Part shown: positions 17,458-26,855 of the stretch, piece after piece
How positions within the stretch are numbered: the first letter of the stretch is position 1
Layout of the letters: each line of letters begins with the position of its first letter
Assembly (NCBI RefSeq): GCF_902168435.1
Contig: NZ_LR656166.1
Span: 124,001 to 188,000 of the forward strand
Origin: Bacillus marasmi
GTDB taxonomy: Bacteria; Bacillota; Bacilli; Bacillales; Cytobacillaceae
Reading direction: 5' to 3'
DNA length: 64,000 nucleotides
The notes under the pieces: generated by a model
Databases searched by the model: none
Seen by the model: the letters and a program-made list of their open reading frames with translations, nothing else
What the model was told of the DNA's origin: nothing
Made by a program: the position numbers and the translations under genes

Positions 17458-18368
17458 AAAAGTTAATCGTATTTGCATTTATTGGCTTTTTGGCACAATT
17501 GATTGATGGGGCACTTGGCATGGCTTATGGTGTTACATCTTCGTCATTGTTGCTGGCATTTAGTATTGCCCCTGCCGTCGCAAGCGCTTCTGTCCATTTA
17601 TCAGAGGTTGTTACGACAGCTGCTTCAGGAGTTTCTCATATAAAGTTTGGAAATGTTGATAAAAAAATAGTTTATAAGTTAATCATACCCGGTTCTGTTG
17701 GTGCATTTTTAGGTGCTACATTTTTGAGTAATATTCCAGGTGAGATAGCAAAACCATATGTATCGATTTTTCTATTATTATTAGGTGTTTACGTTTTATT
17801 TCGCTTTTTATTTAATTACAAACCAGCGGTCAACAATGGCCAGTCACCATTAACGAAGAAACAAGCAATTCCACTTGGATTTATTGCAGGTTTTATGGAT
17901 GCCACTGGTGGTGGTGGTTGGGGACCGATTGCTACACCAGTCTTATTAAGCAAAAATGGAATGGATGCTCGTAAAGTGGTGGGTACGGTTGATACAAGTG
18001 AATTTGCCATCGCCGTGTCAGCTTCAGTTGGTTTCTTTATTTCACTTGGCTGGTCTGACGTGAATTGGTTTTGGGTAATTGCCTTAGTTATTGGTGGTGT
18101 TATAGCCGCACCAATCGCAGCCTGGTTTGTCCAAAAAGTCCATCCGCAGCTTATGGGAGTACTAGTTGGAGGTTTTATTATCTTTGTAAACTCAAGAACG
18201 CTATTAATAACTTGGATTGAAAATAGTTCTGTATACCCTTATTTATACTCATTTCTTTTAATCAGTTGGTTTATCGCTATCGTGTTTACGTTTATTAAAA
18301 TCTCAGGAAAGAAGTTCACCTTGTTAAAAACTATCGTCCACAAAAATACGGGAAATGTTGCAGATTAA
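17454..18368 (+). CDS. TauE/SafE-family sulfite/sulfonate exporter
   Basis: A 304-residue membrane protein with about eight hydrophobic segments and the family's two-repeat arrangement. The glycine-rich signatures FLAQLIDGALGMAYGV near the N-terminus and GFMDATGGGGWGPIATP near residue 145 are typical of TauE/SafE (DUF81) carriers, which move sulfite, sulfonates or related anions. It is the first gene after the locus 1 promoter and precedes an Rrf2 regulator, YezD and MetY, so export of excess sulfite during organosulfur use is a reasonable inference. GGAGG lies seven bases before the ATG. Confidence 0.88.
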   Translation: MKKLIVFAFIGFLAQLIDGALGMAYGVTSSSLLLAFSIAPAVASASVHLSEVVTTAASGVSHIKFGNVDKKIVYKLIIPGSVGAFLGATFLSNIPGEIAKPYVSIFLLLLGVYVLFRFLFNYKPAVNNGQSPLTKKQAIPLGFIAGFMDATGGGGWGPIATPVLLSKNGMDARKVVGTVDTSEFAIAVSASVGFFISLGWSDVNWFWVIALVIGGVIAAPIAAWFVQKVHPQLMGVLVGGFIIFVNSRTLLITWIENSSVYPYLYSFLLISWFIAIVFTFIKISGKKFTLLKTIVHKNTGNVAD

Positions 18369-18408
18369 TGTAAAAAACTACTAAAAAATGAACAATTGCT
18401 TACGGTTA

Positions 18409-18433
18409 AAAGTCGACTGAATTAGTCGACTTT
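18409..18433. promoter_or_regulatory. Inverted repeat before the Rrf2 gene
   Basis: AAAGTCGACT and AGTCGACTTT form perfect 10-base arms around GAATT, ending 17 bases before the Rrf2 start. No T run follows, so an operator or mRNA hairpin is more likely than a terminator. An autoregulatory site for the adjacent regulator is possible. Confidence 0.5.
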
Positions 18434-18450
18434 AGAGAGAGAGGTAAATC

Positions 18451-18900
18451 ATGAAGATATCAAGTCGTGGAGAGTATGCGCTTAGAGCTTTAATCGTGTT
18501 GGGTCAGCATCGAGGTAGTGTAATGAAGATTGAAGAAATCTCAAAAAAAACCTTGGTGACCGTAAATTACCTTGAAAAAATATTACTTCAGTTAAAAAAG
18601 CAAAAGCTTGTTACGAGTAAACGTGGAATAAGTGGTGGATATCTCCTTCTAAAGGAGCCCAGTGAGATTATTATTGGCGAAGTTGTTCGTAACATTGAAG
18701 GACCATTATCACCAATGGGGTGTGCTTCAATAACAAAGTATGAGCCTTGTGAGCTGGAGGAAGGATGCTTATTAAAGCCACTTTGGTCACTAGTTAGAGA
18801 CACAATTGCTTTTGTACTTGAGCAGACAACGCTTGAAGACCTGCTCGAAAACCGGGTTAGATTATTGAAAGGAGAGGATTTTGTTGTCTTCAAAAAATAA
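18451..18900 (+). CDS. Rrf2-family transcriptional regulator with three cysteines
   Basis: A 149-residue winged-helix regulator (MKISSRGEYALRALIVLG start, wing GISGGYLL) of the Rrf2 family, which includes CymR, IscR and NsrR. Cys91, Cys100 and Cys106 (C-x8-C-x5-C) lie where iron-sulfur members hold their cluster ligands, although the spacing differs from IscR (C-x5-C-x5-C). Bacillus subtilis CymR lacks these cysteines. It sits in the sulfur operon between the exporter and YezD/MetY, so control of sulfur genes by cluster or thiol status is a fair inference. GAGAGAGAGG precedes the ATG. Confidence 0.85.
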   Translation: MKISSRGEYALRALIVLGQHRGSVMKIEEISKKTLVTVNYLEKILLQLKKQKLVTSKRGISGGYLLLKEPSEIIIGEVVRNIEGPLSPMGCASITKYEPCELEEGCLLKPLWSLVRDTIAFVLEQTTLEDLLENRVRLLKGEDFVVFKK

Positions 18901-19054
18901 AAAAATCGACCAAGAAGTTATCGATAAAATTGTAAGTTTTTTAGAAAATATTGAATATGGTACGATCCAAATTACGGTTCATGACTCTCAGGTAACTCAA
19001 ATTGAAAAAGGGGAAAAATATCGATTTTCCTTAAAAAAGGCAGCAAACAAGTAA
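18884..19054 (+). CDS. yezD: YezD/DUF2292 small protein
   Basis: A 56-residue protein, MSSKNKKIDQEVIDKIVSF followed by IEYGTIQITVHDSQVTQIEK, which is the DUF2292 (YezD) pattern. The TTG start lies inside the last codons of the Rrf2 gene, six bases after GGAGAGG, so translation is coupled. YezD proteins are repeatedly found beside sulfur-assimilation genes, but their biochemical role is not established. A second copy occurs at 37754 in sulfur locus 2. The small basic beta-rich fold would be compatible with nucleic-acid or metal binding; that is speculation. Confidence 0.85.
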   Translation: MSSKNKKIDQEVIDKIVSFLENIEYGTIQITVHDSQVTQIEKGEKYRFSLKKAANK

Positions 19055-19109
19055 CTAGATTAATTTTATTCTTAAATCATACTAATCCTATTAATTAACT
19101 ATAAAATAA

Positions 19110-20447
<1,338 letters not shown>

Positions 20448-20453
20448 TTTGTA

Positions 20454-20483
20454 TTGATTTTTAGCATTCTAAGCTTTTAAAAT
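20454..20483 (+). promoter_or_regulatory. Possible promoter between metY and the motif B leader
   Basis: TTGATT (20454-20459) and TAAAAT (20478-20483) are 18 bases apart and lie just before leader motif B, so that leader could start its own transcript rather than only end metY. Confidence 0.4.
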
Positions 20484-20485
20484 AG

Positions 20486-20552
20486 TGCTGACTAGAACAC
20501 TAGAGGCCCTCTGTTTTAAGATGTACGAATCTTAAATAGAGGGTCATTTTTG
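20486..20552 (+). promoter_or_regulatory. Sulfur-leader RNA motif B with terminator
   Basis: The motif reads GTGCTGA-CTAG-AACA-CTAG-AGGC, with a self-complementary CTAG stem that differs from other copies yet still pairs. It runs directly into a terminator with arms CCCTCTGTTTTAAGA and TCTTAAATAGAGGG, then TCATTTTT. It therefore either ends metY or regulates the FbpA-like gene 55 bases downstream. Confidence 0.6.
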
Positions 20553-20606
20553 TTTCCGCACAAAGTAAATAAACAATAATCAATATCTATTTTAGGAGAG
20601 ATGATC

Positions 20607-20819
20607 ATGGGTAAAATCTTTCAGAATGCTTTGGAAAATAGACGAAAAAAATTGATAGATAAGCTAATTGCCTTTAATGTTTTTAAAAAGGAAGATAAAC
20701 ATCTGTTTGAACTAACACTAACAGAATTGGAACAGGAATATCGGCAATTTAATTCTAACGTTCATCCGCATGGTGAATACGGATCCATTCAATTTACTAG
20801 TCAAAAGTCTAATCAGTAA
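20607..20819 (+). CDS. FbpA-like small basic protein
   Basis: A 70-residue protein with the pattern RRKKLIDKLIAFNVFKKEDKHLFELTLTELEQEYR, which matches the Fur-regulated basic protein A family (Fur_reg_FbpA). In Bacillus subtilis, FbpA works with the FsrA sRNA in iron sparing. No clear Fur box is visible upstream here; instead leader motif B precedes it, so regulation may differ. The ATG at 20607 lies six bases after GGAGAG; an in-frame ATG six bases earlier is too close to that site. Confidence 0.75.
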   Translation: MGKIFQNALENRRKKLIDKLIAFNVFKKEDKHLFELTLTELEQEYRQFNSNVHPHGEYGSIQFTSQKSNQ

Positions 20820-20838
20820 GGAAAATGGAGGTGGCATG

Positions 20839-21201
20839 ATGGGAACAAAAAACAATCATTTTACAAAGAAAACTAAAATACAGTCAGTTGATTTCCATTC
20901 AAGCAAGTATTTGAACTTGCCCGATTTGCAGTTTTTTAACTGGTGCAATCAAATCTATGGTATCAACCGTGGTGTGTATAATACGATTGATCAATGGTTG
21001 TTTGATTTTGGCATGATATCTATATATAGTCGGAGAATAAATTTACTGGCATTTTTAGATAGTATTGGGCAGGATAGTCAAGAAAAGGAACGTCACAAAT
21101 TGATCCGATTCGGTCCAGGGGGATTAACGAGTAGATTAAATGAGTTTGTGAATCAGCTGAGTGGATCTGGTAAAGTCATACCATTAATAAAACGCTCATA
21201 A
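20839..21201 (+). CDS. Hypothetical protein (120 aa) after FbpA-like gene
   Basis: I do not recognise this family. The product is basic and soluble, with an aromatic middle (LNLPDLQFFNWCNQIYGINRGVYNTIDQWLFDFG) and no membrane segment or metal motif. GGAGG at 20827 is seven bases before the second of two adjacent ATG codons, which I take as the start. It follows the FbpA-like gene after 19 bases and is probably cotranscribed with it. Confidence 0.65.
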   Translation: MGTKNNHFTKKTKIQSVDFHSSKYLNLPDLQFFNWCNQIYGINRGVYNTIDQWLFDFGMISIYSRRINLLAFLDSIGQDSQEKERHKLIRFGPGGLTSRLNEFVNQLSGSGKVIPLIKRS

Positions 21202-21291
21202 AGATATTTTTTTGAATATTAATACAACTAATAAGGTCGGAATAGTATAGAATATGGTACGATTTCAAATGTATAAAGGAGGAGTTTTTTT

Positions 21292-21576
21292 ATGAAGTCA
21301 CTGTTAATTATTGGAGGCGATCATCTAGGGAAAATTACACAAAAGCTTGAAAGCGAAGGTTTCAAGGAAGTCATTCATATCAATGGTAGAAAAACACAGA
21401 TGGTTCGAAAGGATATACCTAGTCATGTCAACTTAATTCTCGTGTTAACAGACTTTATTAATCACAACCTATCCACTGCGATAAAACGGAAGGCGCAAGA
21501 AAAGGGAATTCCGATTCGTTTTTCAAAACGCTCTTGGAGTTCTATATACGGAGAAATTCAAAATCTATCAGCATAG
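21292..21576 (+). CDS. DUF2325 protein
   Basis: A 94-residue protein with the DUF2325 pattern: MKSLLIIGGDHLGKITQKL (nucleotide-binding-like loop), VIHINGRKTQMVRKDIP, LILVLTDFINHNLSTAIKRKAQEKGIPIRFSKRS split across residues 48-81. The family is small, cytoplasmic and of unknown function, often near iron or redox genes. AAAGGAGG precedes the ATG, and a weak promoter (TAGAATAT region) lies just upstream, so it can be expressed separately from the preceding gene. Confidence 0.8.
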   Translation: MKSLLIIGGDHLGKITQKLESEGFKEVIHINGRKTQMVRKDIPSHVNLILVLTDFINHNLSTAIKRKAQEKGIPIRFSKRSWSSIYGEIQNLSA

Positions 21577-21589
21577 GGGGGACTGAAAA

Positions 21590-22465
21590 TTACTCAGTCC
21601 CCAGTGATTTGCGATAATAACCAAAAGCAGCTTCAATATCGAAACCGTTATTTCGATACAAACGAAAGGCTGTTTGATTATTGCCTTCCACCTCTAACAT
21701 AATGTTTTTAATACCTTGTTGCTGAAGCTCATGTATTAAAACTGACAATAATTCCTTACCAAGGCCTTTACCTTGAAATTCCGGTAATATTCCTAAACCA
21801 TATAGGCAGGCTTCACTGTCTTCGAGGAAAACTCCACCAAGTCCAACTGGCTTACCATGAAGGCTTGCGATGTATTGAGTCCTTTGCTTTGAGTCAAGAC
21901 CTTTAACAATCATGCTTTTGGCATCCTCATATTCATCTTCGAAAATGTCTTGGCTTAGTCTAATCAAGGCTTCAAGATCAGATAATGAAGCTTTTTGCAC
22001 AGAGATTTGACGGGTTTGATTATGGGTAGTATTCATTGAGGTCTCACTTGCATACCTCAGTAAATACTCTGTAAAATCAAGCTCAGCTCCAAGCTTTTTC
22101 ACCAATTCAAGCCCAGACTTTGATTGTGCTTCACATACAAACAACAGAGCCTTTAGCTTGAATTTAGCAAGTTCGGTGGTTGCATGATGAAGTAATTTGC
22201 TGAAATATCCTTTTCTTCTAAACTCGGGCAAGGTATAAGCTGATATTTCAGCTTCCTCTGCTGTAGGCATGAAGATGGTTAAGAGGCTCACTAATTTGCT
22301 ATTTTCAAAGTATAAGAAAATATTGTGCATTTCAGGTGCATAATTAATTGAAGAATCAAGGGTAATGTTCCCTTTTAATTGGTCAAAGCTTTTACATTTG
22401 GATTCAATATCACGTATTTGATTCTCTATTTCTTTAGTTAATTTGTTGTAGGATTTGATAGACAA
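21590..22465 (-). CDS. Tandem GNAT acetyltransferase
   Basis: A 291-residue protein with two GNAT-like halves. The C-terminal half holds the full acetyl-CoA motif (LYGLGILPEFQGKGLGKELL, about residues 210-230), and the N-terminal half has a weaker copy (ISAYTLPEFRRKGYFSKLLHHA). One half probably binds acetyl-CoA and the other is structural. TTG at 22465 lies seven bases after GGAGG and starts MSIKSYNKLTKEI; a longer frame starting at 22495 would overlap the MOSC gene without a ribosome binding site. The substrate is unknown. It is likely cotranscribed with the MOSC gene. Confidence 0.85.
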   Translation of the reverse strand: MSIKSYNKLTKEIENQIRDIESKCKSFDQLKGNITLDSSINYAPEMHNIFLYFENSKLVSLLTIFMPTAEEAEISAYTLPEFRRKGYFSKLLHHATTELAKFKLKALLFVCEAQSKSGLELVKKLGAELDFTEYLLRYASETSMNTTHNQTRQISVQKASLSDLEALIRLSQDIFEDEYEDAKSMIVKGLDSKQRTQYIASLHGKPVGLGGVFLEDSEACLYGLGILPEFQGKGLGKELLSVLIHELQQQGIKNIMLEVEGNNQTAFRLYRNNGFDIEAAFGYYRKSLGTE

Positions 22466-22481
22466 TCCGGCACCTCCAATA

Positions 22482-23138
22482 TTACGATAGGTCAATTTTC
22501 ATTTTTAAATCAAATAGTAGTTCGCGCCAACGGCCTGCAAGCTCGGGTACATCTAATATCTTTTGAATAGCCTCACTGGTCGGTGCTTTTTCGTGAAAAT
22601 ATAGCTGGTGAATCTCGGCGACAGAAATTGCGTTTGGAAGGGAAGAAAGTTTGGTTATTTGTGATTCGGTTGTGATCCTGCCTTCTTTCATTACTCGGAA
22701 AAAATAACCAGTATAACCAGTTTCAATAATTTTCTTCAATAAGCGAGGATTTTCGTTTCTTATATTAATGGTTGCACATGGATATCTCCCTTGTGAGACT
22801 TGAAGAATTGCATCACCCATTTGAAAAATATCCCCAATAAAAACTTGATCCTCTTTCATATTAGTTGCCGTCACATTTTCACCAAATGCTGATTGAGTTA
22901 ACTCTAATCCAAATTCCTTTTCCCAGTATGTATAGTGTTCATATGGATAAAAGCAAACGACGCGATCTTTACCCCCATGATAATCATGGTTTGCGACATC
23001 ATCACCAGAAATAATATTCTTTTCTACATAAAACTCAGTCGCTGATTCCTTCCAAATACCAGAATGATATTCTGCACTATTGTAGGTTCTTGTTTTTGGT
23101 AGTCCTTTAGATAAAAAGATGATTTGACTATTCTGCAA
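22482..23138 (-). CDS. MOSC-domain protein (YiiM-like)
   Basis: A 218-residue MOSC protein. The domain spans about residues 15-165 with GDDVANHDYHGGKDRVVCFYP, AFGENVTATNM, GDIFQMGDAILQVSQGRYPC (conserved Cys of the molybdenum-cofactor sulfurase C-terminal fold) and a 3-alpha C-terminal domain (about 165-215). YiiM-type proteins reduce N-hydroxylated compounds or use the molybdenum cofactor. GGGGAG lies seven bases before a TTG start. It is the first gene of a two-gene unit with the acetyltransferase. Confidence 0.85.
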   Translation of the reverse strand: MQNSQIIFLSKGLPKTRTYNSAEYHSGIWKESATEFYVEKNIISGDDVANHDYHGGKDRVVCFYPYEHYTYWEKEFGLELTQSAFGENVTATNMKEDQVFIGDIFQMGDAILQVSQGRYPCATINIRNENPRLLKKIIETGYTGYFFRVMKEGRITTESQITKLSSLPNAISVAEIHQLYFHEKAPTSEAIQKILDVPELAGRWRELLFDLKMKIDLS

Positions 23139-23298
23139 AATGATTCTCCCCTTGATGAATAAAATTCTATGTTTTTATTTTACTATAACTTCAGCGAAGC
23201 TTTCTTGGCAATCTTCAGCAACTTTACACCATTATACGAATATGCTATATTGTATTTGAAATCTCTATGTATAAAGGGAGTATGTTTTATGTTAGGTG

Positions 23299-23572
23299 TC
23301 GTTCTTAACTAATCCAATAATTGGATAATGTCATTCCTATCAGATTTTGTTCAATTTTCAGTTGAATGAAGTCTTATTTATCTATGGAATGCAGTTAAGA
23401 ACAATGGTCAAACCGAGCATACTATCCTTAGCCGATTGTAGCTGTGTACCTTTGTGTAAACGGCTTTTTATTTTGGCTAATATTAGTTTAAATGCACAAA
23501 TCCTTGCGTGTTTATTTTACCACGGGATTTTTAGGCCGCGTTGACATTGTTCAACGCGGCTATTTTTATTTT
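23299..23572 (+). promoter_or_regulatory. Structured leader with terminators before the MutS2-like gene
   Basis: GTTCTTAACT (23301-23310) pairs with AGTTAAGAAC (23393-23402). Inside this stem are TCCAAT/ATTGGA, TTCAA/TTGAA and CATTCC/GGAATG pairings, giving a branched shape. A weaker AGCCG...CGGCTTTTTATTTT hairpin follows, then a strong terminator, GGCCGCGTTG and CAACGCGGC with TATTTTTATTTTTT, which ends right at the ribosome binding site of the gene. The layout is that of an attenuator or riboswitch, but I cannot name the class. Confidence 0.55.
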
Positions 23573-23587
23573 TTGGAGGAGAAAATC

Positions 23588-25516
23588 ATGAATAATCATA
23601 CATTTAAAGTTTTGGAATTTAGCAAAATTAAAGAACATATCGCGAGTTATGCTCTAACACCAGCGGGAAAGGCGAAGGTGCTAGAATTAATGCCTTCAAC
23701 AAACCTAAAACAAATCGAAGCTTGGCTCGATGAGGTATCAGAAGCTGTGGATATAATGAAAATCTCAACGAGTGTTCCTGTTCACGGCTTGGATGGAATG
23801 GAACTATTACTAAAGAGCTTGAATAAAGGTGTCGCACTGCGACCTGAACAGTTATCGAAGCTAGCCGACTTTCTAGATTGCTGCGGTAAAATGCGCAGGT
23901 TTATGAAGGATAAACAATATGTTGCTCCGCGCGTTTCCAGTTATATTTTTTCAACAGAAGAATTACCAAAACTAGAAGAAGAAATTGTCCGTTGCATCCG
24001 AAATGGCGGAGTAGATGATTACGCAAGTAAAGAACTATTAAAAATAAGAAAACAAATCTCAATCCAAGAAGATAGACTGAAAGAAAAGCTCCAACAAATG
24101 GTTCGCTCTGGAAAACTGAAGTCTTACTTACAGGAGCATGTGGTAAGTCAACGGGACGGTAGATATGTCATACCAGTCAAAAAGGAATATCGAAACAAAG
24201 TGAAAGGAGCGGTTCTTGATACATCTGCTTCTGGCTCCACCTTATTTATTGAACCAGAAGAAATCGCAGCGTACCAAGAGCAGCTAAGCTGGATCAAGGC
24301 AGAGGAAGATGCTGAAGTTCAAAAAATCCTATTCTTTCTCACTGGTTTAGTGGAAGAAAATGAACAGCAAATCAGATTAGCCGTTGAAACGATGGTTCAT
24401 TATGATGTTCTATTTGCAAAGGCAAAATACTGCATCTCCATAGATGGAATGAAACCAGAAATCAACGAGGCACATTACTATAATCTGAAAAATGCGCGGC
24501 ATCCATTACTAGGTTCACAAGCAGTACCGATTTCGTTTGAATTAGGAAATCAGGAAAATGCTTTGGTTATTACTGGACCCAATACTGGAGGGAAAACTGT
24601 AACGATTAAAACGGTTGGACTGTTGACAATGATGGTTCAAGCTGGACTTCATATTCCGGTCGGAGAGGGAAGTTCAGTTGCTGTATATCAAAACATTCTT
24701 GTTGATATCGGTGATGGACAAAGTATTACAGAGAATTTAAGCACATTCAGCTCGCGTATTGTTAATATTATTGAGATTTTAAAAGAAACAAATGATCGTA
24801 CGTTAGTCCTTTTGGATGAGCTTGGTTCGGGTACAGACCCAGGTGAAGGGATGGGATTGGCAACTGCCATACTCGAACAATTGTATGCAAAAGGAGCAAC
24901 ATTGCTTGCTACGACTCATTATAGTGAAATAAAGGAATTTGCCGAAACGCAAGCAGGTTTTATTAATGGTTCGATGGAATTTGACTTAGCAACGTTACGA
25001 CCAACCTATAAGTTGAATATCGGCAAGGGTGGCGAAAGTCAGGCATTCGCGATTGCATTAAAGCTTGGGATTCATCCAAAATTAATTGAACGTGCCCATG
25101 AAATCACTTATAAAGAACGTAAAACTTATCAGGATGAGGAGTTGGATTCGGTAACTAAGCGGGAAAGAGAAAAGCAAATCATCGTTAACAAGCATCAGCA
25201 AAGAGTGAAGAAACAACCATCTCCCAAGCAAATGATAACAATTTTTCAACAGGGTGATAATGTGGTGATTTCACCAGCAAATGTGTTTGGTATTGTCTAT
25301 AAAGGACCAGATGAACAGGGGAATTATATTGTTCAAGTAAAGGGAGAAAAAGCGACCTATAACCATAAAAGACTAACGCTCCATATTGCCGCTAGTGAAT
25401 TATATCCTGAAGATTACGATTTTGATATTATTTTTGAAAGTGTAGAAAATAGGAAGAAAAAACATCTATTATCTCGCAAGCACGTCGAAGGAATCGAGAT
25501 TGTACATGAAGAATAA
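23588..25516 (+). CDS. MutS2-like ATPase lacking the Smr domain
   Basis: A 642-residue MutS-family ATPase. It begins like MutS2 (MNNHTFKVLEFSKIKEHIASYALT), has a coiled lever region (about 120-300), Walker A TGPNTGGKTVT near residue 330, Walker B VLLDELGSGTDPGEG and the TTHYSEIKEFA switch. Bacillus MutS2 is about 785 residues and ends in an Smr nuclease domain; this protein stops after a KOW-like stretch and has no Smr. MutS2 acts in recombination control and in rescue of collided ribosomes, so this may be a nuclease-free relative. GGAGGAG precedes the ATG at 23588. Confidence 0.88.
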   Translation: MNNHTFKVLEFSKIKEHIASYALTPAGKAKVLELMPSTNLKQIEAWLDEVSEAVDIMKISTSVPVHGLDGMELLLKSLNKGVALRPEQLSKLADFLDCCGKMRRFMKDKQYVAPRVSSYIFSTEELPKLEEEIVRCIRNGGVDDYASKELLKIRKQISIQEDRLKEKLQQMVRSGKLKSYLQEHVVSQRDGRYVIPVKKEYRNKVKGAVLDTSASGSTLFIEPEEIAAYQEQLSWIKAEEDAEVQKILFFLTGLVEENEQQIRLAVETMVHYDVLFAKAKYCISIDGMKPEINEAHYYNLKNARHPLLGSQAVPISFELGNQENALVITGPNTGGKTVTIKTVGLLTMMVQAGLHIPVGEGSSVAVYQNILVDIGDGQSITENLSTFSSRIVNIIEILKETNDRTLVLLDELGSGTDPGEGMGLATAILEQLYAKGATLLATTHYSEIKEFAETQAGFINGSMEFDLATLRPTYKLNIGKGGESQAFAIALKLGIHPKLIERAHEITYKERKTYQDEELDSVTKREREKQIIVNKHQQRVKKQPSPKQMITIFQQGDNVVISPANVFGIVYKGPDEQGNYIVQVKGEKATYNHKRLTLHIAASELYPEDYDFDIIFESVENRKKKHLLSRKHVEGIEIVHEE

Positions 25517-25558
25517 ATAATTCAAAAAAACCTTAACAAATAGAAAATTAAAATACTT

Positions 25559-25594
25559 TCAGTAAGGTAAAATTATTTTTACCTTACTGAGTTT
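25559..25594 (+). terminator. Terminator after the MutS2-like gene
   Basis: TCAGTAAGGTAAAA and TTTTACCTTACTGA form a perfect 14-base stem around TTAT, followed by GTTT. Confidence 0.75.
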
Positions 25595-25599
25595 AATAC

Positions 25600-25755
25600 T
25601 TGAAAAATGGAATACTATGGATACACATCAGTAAGTTTATTAAGAAAAGGCATAATTCAAAACAAACTGTTGAACAAATGCTTAATAATGATTTAGGTGT
25701 GGATAATCTGAGTGAGGACCTTGCAATGTTAATATTTCAGGGATTGAAGGAATAG
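25600..25755 (+). pseudogene. Possible short gene or remnant (51 codons)
   Basis: A frame from TTG reads MKNGILWIHISKFIKKRHN then SKQTVEQMLNNDLGVDNLSEDL and ends FQGLKE. The composition looks protein-like and amphipathic, but there is no ribosome binding site and it lies immediately behind a terminator. It may be the tail of a decayed gene. I recognise no family. Confidence 0.25.
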
Positions 25756-25910
25756 GAAGATGCAGTGAAGTATTTGGTCCTATCATTTGTTTTTTTAATT
25801 GTGTTAATTCTGTTTTCCTATGGGGAGTAGGTAGCATACGAAAAAGAATGATCAAAAGCGGATGAAAAAAATCTCTCAATTCTATCAATTATTTAAACGT
25901 ACTTTATTAA

Positions 25911-25946
25911 AAGACACCTTCTTTAGAAAGAAGGTGTCTTTTTGTG
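25911..25946 (+). terminator. Isolated perfect terminator hairpin
   Basis: AAAAGACACCTTCTT and AAGAAGGTGTCTTTT pair perfectly around TAGA. No confident gene ends just upstream, so it may belong to the decayed frame at 25600 or insulate the next operon. The remaining 25756-26078 holds no gene that I can support. Confidence 0.75.
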
Positions 25947-26078
25947 CAGGGGGAATATTTTTTCGACAAAAAATAAAACTAACAATAATAAATTAATAAT
26001 AAAAGATAAATATTTATTGAAAAACGATAAATATCCTGTTAATATCAAAAATGAAAATAATCTTGTGAGGTGCTTTTT

Positions 26079-26555
26079 ATGAAACGTGGATCAACATTGT
26101 TTTTAAGGATGGCTGTATTTCTTATAGGAACCCCAGTTCTTGCTTTGTGTGTGTTTGGAGTGCCGTGGCTTTTAAAAAACCCAGTAAATCCGGATTTTGC
26201 GCATATTTTATATCCCATTGTTGTTGGTTTTTTTGTATCAGTGTTTCCGTTTTTTGGTGCATTATATCAGGCTTTTAAGCTTTTAAGCTATATTGACAAT
26301 AACCAAGCCTTCTCTGACTTATCTGTTAATGCACTGAAGAAAATTATGTACTGTGCAATAACAATCAGTAGCTTGTATGTGTTAATTTTGCCATTTGTTT
26401 TTATGTTGGCAGAGGTAGACGATGCACCTGGCCTAATAATTATTGGAATGGTTCCAGTTTTTGCTTCAATGGTAATCGCAGTCTTTGCTGCTCTTCTTAG
26501 AAGACTCCTAAAAGAAGCGATTGATATCAAGTCAGAAAATGATTTAACGGTCTAG
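26079..26555 (+). CDS. DUF2975 membrane protein (YoaS-like)
   Basis: A 158-residue protein with four hydrophobic segments (about residues 8-30, 45-65, 90-115 and 122-145) and the DUF2975 pattern FKLLSYIDNNQAFSDLSVNALKKIMYCAI. Its partner downstream is a YozG-type HTH protein, the usual companion in Bacillaceae, where the pair is thought to be a membrane-tethered regulatory module. The ATG at 26079 follows TGTGAGGTG; an in-frame GTG nine bases upstream overlaps that site. Its signal is unknown. Confidence 0.8.
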   Translation: MKRGSTLFLRMAVFLIGTPVLALCVFGVPWLLKNPVNPDFAHILYPIVVGFFVSVFPFFGALYQAFKLLSYIDNNQAFSDLSVNALKKIMYCAITISSLYVLILPFVFMLAEVDDAPGLIIIGMVPVFASMVIAVFAALLRRLLKEAIDIKSENDLTV

Positions 26556-26565
26556 GGGTGAGAAC

Positions 26566-26790
26566 ATGGCGATTATTATAAATATTGATGTTATGTTAGC
26601 GAAGCGGAAAATGAGCGTAACAGAACTTACAGATAGGGTTGGAATTACAATGTCTAACCTCTCTATCTTGAAAAATGGAAAGGCGAAAGCGATTAGATTT
26701 TCAACATTAGAGGCCATTTGTAAAGCGTTAGAGTGTCAACCTGGGGATATTTTAGAATACCAAAGTGACGATGATATTGAAGGAACATAA
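26566..26790 (+). CDS. YozG-type XRE-family HTH regulator
   Basis: A 74-residue Cro/CI-type DNA-binding protein: INIDVMLAKRKMSVTELTDRVGITMSNLSILKNGKAKAIRFSTLEAICKALECQPGDILEY, read in two parts as residues 4-35 and 36-66. The recognition helix and the ending match Bacillus subtilis YozG closely by memory. It starts 10 bases after the DUF2975 gene with a GGGGTGAG ribosome binding site, so the two are cotranscribed. Targets are not known. Confidence 0.85.
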   Translation: MAIIINIDVMLAKRKMSVTELTDRVGITMSNLSILKNGKAKAIRFSTLEAICKALECQPGDILEYQSDDDIEGT

Positions 26791-26855
26791 AAGTGAAATT
26801 TTCCTAAAAATAAAAACGGAAGAAACGTGAAGTTTATCGATAAAGGAGGGCATGT

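Noticed and set aside
23347-23544. A 65-codon frame before the MutS2-like gene
   Set aside because: It has no ribosome binding site, runs through two hairpins of the leader and has unlikely amino-acid composition.
25600-25755. The 51-codon frame as a confident gene
   Set aside because: It has no ribosome binding site or recognisable family; it is kept only as a possible remnant.
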